Shown here: positions 1-6,526 of the stretch, piece by piece | How the letters are laid out: every line of letters begins with the position of its first letter | How positions within the stretch are numbered: the stretch's first letter is position 1 | NCBI GenBank assembly: GCA_031177845.1 | Contig: JAPSGG010000089.1 | Span: 1-6,526, forward strand | Direction of reading: 5' to 3' | Length of the DNA stretch: 6,526 nt | From: Chromatiales bacterium | GTDB lineage: Bacteria; Pseudomonadota; Gammaproteobacteria; JACCYU01 | Notes under the pieces: model-generated | What the model was told of the DNA's origin: nothing | Seen by the model: the letters and a program-made list of their open reading frames with translations, nothing else | The model's database searches: none | Made by a program: the position numbers and the translations under genes

Positions 1-1961
<1,961 letters not shown>

Positions 1962-2219
1962 TCAGCCGGTGAGCACGCTCACGTACTTCCGCTGCCGGAC
2001 GCCTTTGGTTTCGAATAGAACATGGCCGTCAGCCTTCGCGAATAAGGTGTGGTCGCGGCCGAGGCCTACGTTCACGCCGGGGTGAAAGCGCGTGCCGCGC
2101 TGGCGTACAAGGATATTCCCCGCCTTGACCTGTTCGCCGCCGAAGCGCTTTACGCCCAAGCGTTTGGATTCGGAATCGCGGCCGTTGCGCGTGCTGCCGC
2201 CTGCTTTTTTATGTGCCAT
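1962..2219 (-). CDS. rpmA: 50S ribosomal protein bL27
   Basis: Large-subunit ribosomal protein bL27, whose N-terminus reaches toward the peptidyl-transferase centre. It has 85 residues, the normal length. The sequence opens [20 protein letters not shown] and carries LGVKRFGGE and [10 protein letters not shown], all family hallmarks. There is no N-terminal extension of the kind cleaved in Firmicutes, so the mature N-terminus after Met removal is Ala-His-Lys-Lys. Start ATG 2217-2219 has a good Shine-Dalgarno sequence 9 nt upstream. It is the second gene of the rplU operon, but a long 242-bp spacer separates it from rplU and a terminator follows it. Identification is certain. Confidence 0.98.
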   Translation of the reverse strand: MAHKKAGGSTRNGRDSESKRLGVKRFGGEQVKAGNILVRQRGTRFHPGVNVGLGRDHTLFAKADGHVLFETKGVRQRKYVSVLTG

Positions 2220-2461
2220 ATCAAATGACTCCTAAACTCTTACGTAGCAAATCCGCGAGTGTCTCTCGGAGGAATGCACGAGCCTTCCCTGGCGAGGCTT
2301 TAACGCTATTTGAAATCCCAGCCTGGACTTCCTGTCCAGTCGTTCGCCGCGCCTCTCTAATGTTCGCTGGACATTCGGTCGCGGCTCACCCATTCTTGGC
2401 GCAGCCTCTCCACCCAGTTAGACTCCAGCCCGTACATCCGTGTCCGGTTACGCCACCTTCT
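2220..2461 (-). other. Long untranslated rplU-rpmA spacer with competing inverted repeats
   Basis: Between the rplU stop and the rpmA start are 242 bp with no credible gene. Read on the minus strand, the order is GTCCAG (2372-2367), CTGGAC (2339-2334), GTCCAG (2328-2323). The middle element can pair perfectly with either neighbour, with a 5-nt loop to the downstream copy or a 27-nt loop to the upstream copy, so two mutually exclusive hairpins are possible. Neither is followed by a T-run, so this is not a simple intrinsic terminator. Any regulatory role is inference. Confidence 0.4.
2229..2233 (-). promoter_or_regulatory. Shine-Dalgarno of rpmA
   Basis: On the minus strand AGGAG (plus-strand CTCCT at 2229-2233) precedes the rpmA ATG by 9 nt. 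It is a much better ribosome binding site than any visible for obgE, rplU or ispB, and it fixes the rpmA start. Confidence 0.75.
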
Positions 2462-2782
2462 TTATCCGGCTCGCCCATCGATACCGGTAATCTCGATCTC
2501 GGTGTAACTCTGCCGATGACCCATCTGCCGGCGATAGTGTTTGCGGCGGCGGAATTTGATGATCTTGATCTTGTCGCCGCGGCCGTGCGACCTGACTTTC
2601 GCGGTGACCTTGCCGCCTTCGATGAAGGGCGCGCCGATCGAAATGTTATCGCCATCGGCCACCATCAGCACGCGCTCGAAGTTGACGCTCGCGCCGACTT
2701 CCGCCGCGAGTTTCTCGACGCGTAGAACGTCGCCCTGGGCAACTCGATACTGTTTGCCACCGGTTTTGATTACGGCATACAT
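2462..2782 (-). CDS. rplU: 50S ribosomal protein bL21
   Basis: Large-subunit ribosomal protein bL21, which binds 23S rRNA. It has 106 residues (usual about 103). It opens [14 protein letters not shown] and contains the conserved basic stretch [18 protein letters not shown] (about 74-91), the family signature. The same frame stays open upstream to an ATG at 2851, but that would add 23 residues not found in the family and would place the start inside the promoter at 2823-2851. ATG 2780-2782 is therefore chosen. No strong Shine-Dalgarno is visible. It is the first gene of the rplU-rpmA(-obgE-proB) cluster, divergent from ispB. Confidence 0.97.
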   Translation of the reverse strand: MYAVIKTGGKQYRVAQGDVLRVEKLAAEVGASVNFERVLMVADGDNISIGAPFIEGGKVTAKVRSHGRGDKIKIIKFRRRKHYRRQMGHRQSYTEIEITGIDGRAG

Positions 2783-2822
2783 GATTTTGTCGTCTTCGGA
2801 CGGGCGTCGCAAAGGATCGCGA

Positions 2823-2851
2823 AGTTTAGCCGCTCGGGCCGCCGTGGTCAA
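2823..2851 (-). promoter_or_regulatory. Sigma70-type promoter of the rplU operon
   Basis: On the minus strand a -35 TTGACC (2851-2846) is separated by exactly 17 bp from a -10 TAAACT (2828-2823). Both are close to consensus. Transcription would start near 2816, giving a leader of about 34 nt before the rplU ATG. This placement also rules out the longer rplU start at 2851. Confidence 0.7.
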
Positions 2852-2858
2852 ATACGGC

Positions 2859-2901
2859 GGGCGCTGAGTACCAAGATGCTTGACGCTCTCGATGAGCGCC
2901 C
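2859..2901. promoter_or_regulatory. 7-bp inverted repeat in the rplU/ispB divergent promoter region
   Basis: GGGCGCT (2859-2865) and AGCGCCC (2895-2901) are perfect inverted copies with a 29-bp spacing. They flank the ispB -35 element, and the left arm lies just upstream of the rplU -35. They could be an operator or chance in GC-rich DNA; no known regulator site is recognised. Confidence 0.3.
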
Positions 2902-2909
2902 CTTAGCAT
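2880..2909 (+). promoter_or_regulatory. Candidate sigma70-type promoter of ispB
   Basis: TTGACG (2880-2885) is followed after 18 bp by TAGCAT (2904-2909), a fair -10. Transcription would begin near 2916, which excludes the upstream ATG at 2908 and supports the ispB start at 2938. The match is weaker than the divergent rplU promoter. Confidence 0.5.
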
Positions 2910-2937
2910 GCGCGAAGCCCCCCGACTTCTTGTTCGC

Positions 2938-3906
2938 ATGGACCTGGATCAAGTCAACGCTCTGGTTGCCCGCGATATGGCGGCGGTCAACGATTTAATT
3001 CACCAGCGCCTGCAATCGCAGGTGGCGTTGATCAACCAGTTGGGCCATTACATCGTCAACAGCGGTGGCAAGCGCCTACGGCCCATGCTGGTCTTGCTCG
3101 CCGCCGGCGTGTGCAGCTACGAAGGCCGCCGCCATATCGATATGGCCGCCATTATCGAGTTCATTCATACCGCGACCCTGCTGCACGATGACGTGGTCGA
3201 TGGCTCGAATCTGCGCCGTGGCCATGAGACCGTCAATGCCATCTGGGGTAACGAGTCCAGCGTGCTAGTCGGAGATTTCCTGTATTCCCGCGCCTTCGAG
3301 ATGATGGTCGAGATCGGCAGCATGCGGGTCATGGAGATCCTGTCCCACGTAACCAACATCATCGCAGAAGGAGAGGTCATGCAGTTACTCAACTGCCGCG
3401 ATGCCGACACCACCGAGGCTCGCTACATGGAGGTCATTCAGTCTAAGACGGCCAAGCTGTTCGAGGCCGCCAGCCAGACCGGCGCTGTGCTGGGCGGAGC
3501 GCCGCCGCGCGCTGAGCGCGACTTGGCATCCTACGGCCTACATCTGGGCACCGCCTTCCAATTGATCGACGACGTGCTGGATTACAGCGCCTCGGCCGAA
3601 CAGATCGGCAAGAATGTGGGCGCCGATCTCGCCGATGGCAAACCCACGCTACCGATCATCTACGCACTACATAAGTGCCGTAGCGAACAGGCGGAAGTTA
3701 TTCGGAAAGCCATCGAGCGTGGTGGGCTTGAGCAGATCGACGCAGTGCTGGAAGCCATTGAATCGACCGGGGCCATTGCATACACTGAGGCCATCGCGCG
3801 GCGGGCGGCAAGCGATGCGATCGCACAGTTGGCCCACCTGCCCGATTCTGACCACAAGCAAGCGCTTATCGCGCTCGCCCGCTTCGCGGTCGATCGCAGC
3901 TTCTAG
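2938..3906 (+). CDS. ispB: Long-chain (octaprenyl-type) polyprenyl diphosphate synthase
   Basis: Trans-prenyltransferase that extends farnesyl diphosphate with isopentenyl diphosphate to make the long side chain of ubiquinone or menaquinone. With start ATG 2938 it has 322 residues, matching E. coli IspB, and the N-terminus MDLDQVNALVARDMAAVN aligns with that protein. Seen motifs are GGKRLRP (isopentenyl-diphosphate binding), the first aspartate-rich motif DDVVD at 84-88 and the second DDVLD at 211-215, followed by GKNVGADLADGKPTLP. The five residues before the first motif (ATLLH) carry the small alanine at -5 typical of long-chain enzymes; exact chain length cannot be read. An in-frame ATG at 2908 would add 10 residues but lies in the probable -10 element. 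It is divergent from rplU, as usual in gammaproteobacteria, and a tRNA gene begins 11 nt after its stop. Confidence 0.95.
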   Translation: MDLDQVNALVARDMAAVNDLIHQRLQSQVALINQLGHYIVNSGGKRLRPMLVLLAAGVCSYEGRRHIDMAAIIEFIHTATLLHDDVVDGSNLRRGHETVNAIWGNESSVLVGDFLYSRAFEMMVEIGSMRVMEILSHVTNIIAEGEVMQLLNCRDADTTEARYMEVIQSKTAKLFEAASQTGAVLGGAPPRAERDLASYGLHLGTAFQLIDDVLDYSASAEQIGKNVGADLADGKPTLPIIYALHKCRSEQAEVIRKAIERGGLEQIDAVLEAIESTGAIAYTEAIARRAASDAIAQLAHLPDSDHKQALIALARFAVDRSF

Positions 3907-3917
3907 CTATTGCGCAT

Positions 3918-3994
3918 CGGAGTGTAGCTCAGTCTGGTAGAGCACTGCCTTCGGGAGGCAGGGGTCGGAGGTTCAAATCCTCTCACTCCGACCA
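3918..3994 (+). tRNA. tRNA-Pro(CGG)
   Basis: A full 77-nt cloverleaf is seen. Acceptor CGGAGTG (3918-3924) pairs with CACTCCG (3984-3990). The D arm is TAGCTCAGTCTGGTAGAGCA. The anticodon stem CTGCC/GGCAG (3945-3949/3957-3961) encloses loop TTCGGGA with anticodon CGG at 3952-3954. The T arm carries GGTTCAAATCC, and the discriminator A and CCA are encoded (3991-3994). It reads CCG codons. It starts only 11 nt after ispB, so it is likely co-transcribed or driven from inside ispB. Its 3' end marks the border between core and accessory-looking DNA. Confidence 0.97.
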
Positions 3995-4209
3995 ATTAAT
4001 CATTTAATATCAATAGCTTAATATCGAACTTCTAAGATCAGCCGCACGAACGTTTTGCTAGTGGTGCATCAGTGGTGCAGTTGGTGCGTCCTACAAACAA
4101 AAAGCTCCACTTGAGACGGGGCAATATGGCAATTGCAACAAATGATCGCCGCACGGCTACTCCGATTACGCCGTGCGTGATGCCGGACCATTAGCTGATC
4201 GACTGAACA
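3995..4209. other. Gene-free tRNA-flanking junction
   Basis: Immediately after the tRNA CCA the sequence becomes AT-rich (about 3995-4035). It then holds three spaced TGGTGC copies and a 22-codon open stretch from ATG 4125 to TAG 4193 that I do not recognise. No integrase gene, terminator hairpin or second copy of the tRNA 3' end is visible. It looks like the scar edge of an integrated or rearranged segment, but that is inference. Confidence 0.45.
4062..4087 (+). repeat. Three short direct TGGTGC repeats
   Basis: TGGTGC occurs at 4062, 4073 and 4082 with spacings of 11 and 9 bp; the first two copies extend to GTGGTGCA. Clustered short direct repeats next to a tRNA 3' end can be arm-type binding sites of tyrosine recombinases. 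No integrase is present in the window to support that role. Confidence 0.4.
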
Positions 4210-4490
4210 GTGCCGGCCATTAAGACGACAATTGCCGGCGTTCTGCTGTGGTGGCCCTCGCCGCTCTGGCTGTTGGCAATACGCTCACCGGGCGCGTGGT
4301 CAAGATCGCCGACGGCGACACGCTCACGGTCCTCGACGCGAGCAATCATCAGCGCAAGATCAGGCTATCGGGCATTGATGCGCTCGAGCGCGGGCAGCCG
4401 TACGGTACGGTATCAGGCGATCACCTGGGGGGGCTGGTGTTCGGCAAGCACGTCACCGTCGCCAGTTCAGCAACGCGCAGCAGATACGAA
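4210..4490 (+). pseudogene. Truncated thermonuclease-like (SNase) gene, N-terminal part with frameshift
   Basis: Remnant of a secreted Ca2+-dependent nuclease of the staphylococcal-nuclease family. From GTG 4210 the frame reads MPAIKTTIAGVLL, the start of a signal peptide. The hydrophobic continuation VALAALAVG and the mature start TLTGRVVKIADGDTLTVL are in another frame. Removing the extra TG at about 4249-4250 joins them into one normal signal peptide. The mature part shows ADGDTLTVL, then KIRLSGIDALERGQPYG with the counterparts of catalytic Arg35, Asp40 and Glu43 (GIDAPE has become GIDALE), then LVFGKHVTV. Similarity fades after about 4465-4490, so the second catalytic arginine region and the rest of the domain are lost. 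An alternative start at GTG 4248 would avoid the frameshift but gives almost no signal peptide and still no full domain. I consider it non-functional. Confidence 0.75.
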
Positions 4491-4510
4491 CTCACGCGTT
4501 TTCCAGCCAA

Positions 4511-4518
4511 AGAGGGGG
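4511..4518 (+). promoter_or_regulatory. Ribosome binding site of the methyltransferase
   Basis: AGAGGGGG ends 7 nt before ATG 4526, with a further AAAGGA between. This purine-rich block supports the chosen start and shows that the gene has its own translation signal independent of the nuclease remnant upstream. Confidence 0.6.
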
Positions 4519-4525
4519 AAAGGAC

Positions 4526-5425
4526 ATGTTCGAGACGATGCAGGATCGGCGCCGTGGCTGCCGCGCTGATGTTCGAACCGTATTCGGCGCGACAGCCGAT
4601 CTGTACTATGAGCACTGGGGAGAGTTCTTTCACCTGGCGATCTTCGAGCAGGAAGATGGGTGCGTGGACTGGGATGCCGCGCTAGAACGTACCCACCAGC
4701 GCTACTTTCAGGCCATCGGCGGCGCGCACGCACGGCGTATTCTCGAACTGGCCTGCGGCGGGGGGGCATTCTCCGCGTGGATGGCCGAGCGCACCAGTGC
4801 GGATGTGCTCGGTGTGGATATATCGGATGCTCAGTTGGCACATGCGTACAAGCGGCTCAAGAAGAAGCAACTCGCCAATCTCCGCTTTATTGAGCACGAC
4901 ATCATGCACATCGCCGAGCTCGATGAAGCGCCATTCGATGCGGCGGTTTGGCTGGATGCCGCCTGCTATCTTCCTGACAAGCACGCTGCGCTTAAGGGTG
5001 TTGCGACGCGCCTTCATAAAGGCGCTCGCCTGTTGCTGGTTGACTGGTGCAGAGCCAAGCGGCCGACAGCGCTCCAAGAAGAGATGCTTCTTGAACCGTT
5101 CTACGGCTACTGGGGCATTCCCGCCATGGAAACCGTGGGCGGTTACGAGCAAGCCTTCAAGGCCGCCGGATTTCGTGTGCTTGAACTCGAAGACCTTTCG
5201 GAACGCGTCGCCTCCAATTGGGAGCGTGGGTACCAAATAGCGCTTAAGGCGCTGGCCGAGCCGACCACGGTGGAGCGGCTTGCGGAGGTCGCGGTTAACA
5301 CCATCAAGTACGGCCGGCAAGCCGTGCAACTCGCGAAGAACCAGTTCAATGCCGCAATGTTCGCTAAGGCAGCCGCAGATGCAGGATTGTTACGCTACGT
5401 CTACTTCCTCGCTGAGAAAGAATAG
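4526..5425 (+). CDS. Class I SAM-dependent methyltransferase, substrate unknown
   Basis: Predicted cytoplasmic methyltransferase of 299 residues, with no signal peptide or membrane segment. The Rossmann-type core shows motif I ILELACGGGAFSAW (72-85), the acidic end of strand 2 in GVDIS (96-100, Asp98), HDIMHIAELDEAPFDAA (124-140) with the motif after strand 4 in LDAACYLPD (143-151), and RLHKGARLLLVDW (162-174). The N-terminal FGATADLYYEHWGEFFHLAIFE (20-41) resembles the substrate lid region of small-molecule methyltransferases of the sarcosine/tocopherol type. A C-terminal block of about 60 residues (about 240-299, including LAKNQFNAAMFAKAAADAG at 269-287) lies beyond the core. Start ATG 4526 has a good purine-rich site. 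The gene sits between the N-terminal and C-terminal remnants of a nuclease gene. The methyltransferase class is firm; the substrate cannot be read, and no neighbouring pathway gene helps. Confidence 0.88.
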   Translation: MFETMQDRRRGCRADVRTVFGATADLYYEHWGEFFHLAIFEQEDGCVDWDAALERTHQRYFQAIGGAHARRILELACGGGAFSAWMAERTSADVLGVDISDAQLAHAYKRLKKKQLANLRFIEHDIMHIAELDEAPFDAAVWLDAACYLPDKHAALKGVATRLHKGARLLLVDWCRAKRPTALQEEMLLEPFYGYWGIPAMETVGGYEQAFKAAGFRVLELEDLSERVASNWERGYQIALKALAEPTTVERLAEVAVNTIKYGRQAVQLAKNQFNAAMFAKAAADAGLLRYVYFLAEKE

Positions 5426-5542
5426 GTGATCACGTGGGGAAGCGGAGCCAGCAAGTGGCTGCATGCTACGGCTACGCGTAAGCCCAGCATAGCAAAATGC
5501 TCCAGCCGGACGGCATTATCACCGAAGCCATCTCATGTTTGA
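5426..5542. other. Spacer after the methyltransferase, no gene
   Basis: No intact gene is visible. A weak hairpin AGCAT/ATGCT lies near 5489-5504 without a T-run. One frame around 5455-5478 reads VAACYGYA before a stop, faintly like the Trp-x-Tyr helix of SNase domains, but this is too short to claim. Confidence 0.3.
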
Positions 5543-5680
5543 TTGCTTTGCCCCAAAAACGACAACTTTCGCACCTGCGGGCAGATGGCCACTTGTGAGG
5601 CGGCGATGAGGTATCTGCGCCAGTGCGGCAATAGCGGCATCGACGGTGATGGCGTGCCATGTGAATCCATGGGTCGTTAG
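5543..5680 (+). pseudogene. Orphan Excalibur-type calcium-binding domain fragment
   Basis: From 5543 to the TAG at 5678-5680 one frame encodes 45 residues with no good start or ribosome binding site. It reads TCGQMATCEAAMRYLRQCG, then IDGDGVPCE. The spaced cysteines, the central helix and the DGDG-x-x-CE ending are those of the Excalibur domain. That domain often forms the C-terminus of secreted SNase-like nucleases and other extracellular proteins. The calcium loop looks two residues short: family members usually have D-x-DGDG-x-x-CE, whereas here only IDGDGVPCE remains. With the nuclease N-terminus at 4210-4490 on the same strand, this is most simply the tail of the same ancestral gene, now separated by the methyltransferase. 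It could also be the tail of a different lost gene. Confidence 0.65.
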
Positions 5681-6029
5681 GTATGGCCTCTGATCGTTGG
5701 AAGCGAGCTTGAGTAGGCGACGAGAAGTTGCGGATGAAGTCGGCGTTTCCCGACTGGGCCGTGACGGCGGCTACGTACGTAGTCAGTCAGAGCAAACCAG
5801 ATAGCACTTATTTCCACTCCTACGGGATGCCCCCGAGAACCGTGGACCTCGATCCGTTGGTTACAAGCGTCCTTGCCATGCGCCTCCGTCATACCCAAAG
5901 GAGCGTTTTTGGGCACACTCACAAATACAGCAGCATTGAGGAAGGCTGACTATAGTCGGCTATCAATAGGCGGCTTGGTTTGAGCTACCTGCGGGTGGCG
6001 GCGCAAATGGCCTAGGGATAGTTTCTGGA
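5681..6029. other. 349-bp region without a recognisable gene
   Basis: Two overlapping opposite frames are open here (plus 5728-5949, 73 codons; minus 5922-5677, 81 codons). Neither shows a family motif, a convincing ribosome binding site or a clear composition bias, so I do not call either as a gene. There are two short perfect palindromes, CTACGTACGTAG (5771-5782) and GACTATAGTC (5948-5957). No terminator is visible for the methyltransferases converging on it from both sides. Confidence 0.4.
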
Positions 6030-6526
6030 TCAGCGCGTCACGGAGTTCAGGCAACCGACCGGGAAGTCGTAACCCTCACCCGAACGGAACGGCTCAGCCG
6101 CTTCCCGCACCTGCACCTGCACCTGCGCCTGTACCTTGAGAGGGAAAGACTGCAAGATAGCCGAGATAGCTCCCGCTACCTCAGTAAGAAACCGCCAATA
6201 GTCATCCTGGTCGTTAAAGGTAAAGCGAAAGGAGACTTCCTCGATCTCGGGCTCGGCGAAGCCAGCCCCCACGACAAGTTCTCGGATGCGCCCTGGATCA
6301 GCCATCGCGAAGATGCCGGGCGCCTCGGGGTCGGGTGGCGGAATGTGCCCCTGTGTCACTAAGACCTTGCCCACTAGCGCCGCCCAAGGATTGCGCTCGG
6401 GAGCAGCTATGACGGAGAACGCCAGTCCACCGCCCGGCCGCAACACACGCCGGGTTTCCGTGAGAGCCGCCGCGGGATCGATCATCAGCATATAACCCCA
6501 GCGGCATAAGACGCCATCCACGCTGT
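6030..6526 (-). CDS. SAM-dependent methyltransferase, C-terminal part (5' end beyond window)
   Basis: The C-terminal 164 residues of a class I (UbiE/Methyltransf_11-like) methyltransferase are present. The frame continues upstream past the window edge, so the GTG near 6521 is an internal Val (SVDGVLCRWGYML), not a start. VDGVLCRWGYMLMIDP is the strand-4 motif, TETRRVLRPGGGLAFSV the helix and strand-5 motif. The C-terminal part includes FAEPEIEEVSFRF and DDYWRFLTEVAGAI. The SAM-binding motif I should lie outside the window. It is not closely similar to the other methyltransferase and points toward it. A tandem hexanucleotide near the 3' end encodes alternating Gln-Val. Substrate unknown; it could act on a small molecule or a quinone-like compound, but nothing here decides. 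Confidence 0.85.
   Translation of the reverse strand, partial: SVDGVLCRWGYMLMIDPAAALTETRRVLRPGGGLAFSVIAAPERNPWAALVGKVLVTQGHIPPPDPEAPGIFAMADPGRIRELVVGAGFAEPEIEEVSFRFTFNDQDDYWRFLTEVAGAISAILQSFPLKVQAQVQVQVREAAEPFRSGEGYDFPVGCLNSVTR
6107..6136. repeat. Hexanucleotide tandem repeat inside the methyltransferase gene
   Basis: Five consecutive 6-bp units are seen on the plus strand: GCACCT three times, then GCGCCT and GTACCT. On the coding minus strand they give VQAQVQVQV. Length change by whole units keeps the frame, so the repeat could vary between strains without breaking the protein. Confidence 0.8.

Noticed and set aside
2783..2851. N-terminal extension of rplU from an upstream ATG
   Set aside because: It adds 23 residues absent from bL21 and would start inside the -35/-10 region of the operon promoter.
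2908..2937. ispB start at ATG 2908
   Set aside because: It overlaps the probable -10 element, and family alignment starts at MDLDQVN (2938).
4125..4208. Possible integrase N-terminal fragment (a frame reading DYAVRDAG)
   Set aside because: Only about 20 codons with stops on both sides; the resemblance to tyrosine recombinase starts is too weak to call.
4248..4685. A 145-codon frame treated as one intact nuclease protein
   Set aside because: Only its first 75-80 codons resemble SNase. The rest overlaps the methyltransferase in a different frame and has no family match.
5677..5949. Two opposite small open frames as genes
   Set aside because: No motif, no convincing ribosome binding site and mutual overlap; likely chance open frames in GC-rich DNA.
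3995..6526. CRISPR array, transposase or second attachment site
   Set aside because: No regularly spaced long repeats, no transposase-like frame and no second copy of the tRNA 3' end were found on reading the region.

Overview
The left two thirds of the window (about 1-3994) is ordinary core chromosome of a gammaproteobacterium. The evidence is the order rplU-rpmA-obgE-proB on the minus strand, a divergent long-chain polyprenyl diphosphate synthase (ispB) on the plus strand, and a tRNA-Pro(CGG) straight after ispB. Codon use is GC-rich. The protein sequences resemble Pseudomonas, Xanthomonas and purple-sulfur-type gammaproteobacteria, but I cannot name a genus.

Region by region: proB (glutamate 5-kinase) runs off the left edge and starts inside the end of obgE. 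A bidirectional hairpin terminator lies between rpmA and obgE. A 242-bp untranslated spacer separates rpmA from rplU. Between rplU and ispB sit two divergent sigma70-type promoters with a 7-bp inverted repeat. They explain transcription of the ribosomal-protein operon (50S subunit, ribosome-assembly GTPase, proline synthesis) in one direction and of ispB (ubiquinone side chain) with the tRNA in the other.

Right of the tRNA the character changes to accessory DNA. There is an AT-rich junction, three closely spaced TGGTGC repeats and no recognisable gene for about 215 bp. Next comes the front part of a secreted thermonuclease-like gene with a frameshift in its signal peptide and loss of the catalytic C-terminal half. 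An intact class I SAM-dependent methyltransferase (299 aa) with its own ribosome binding site follows. After it comes a short orphan fragment that reads as an Excalibur calcium-binding domain, which in known proteins often forms the C-terminus of just such nucleases. The methyltransferase therefore appears to lie between the two ends of a decayed nuclease gene. A gene-poor stretch follows, and a second, unrelated methyltransferase enters from the right edge on the minus strand.

I see no complete new defence, mobile or biosynthetic system. The points most worth a second look are the nuclease/methyltransferase arrangement beside the tRNA, the terminator placed directly in front of a Shine-Dalgarno-less obgE, and the structured rplU-rpmA spacer.
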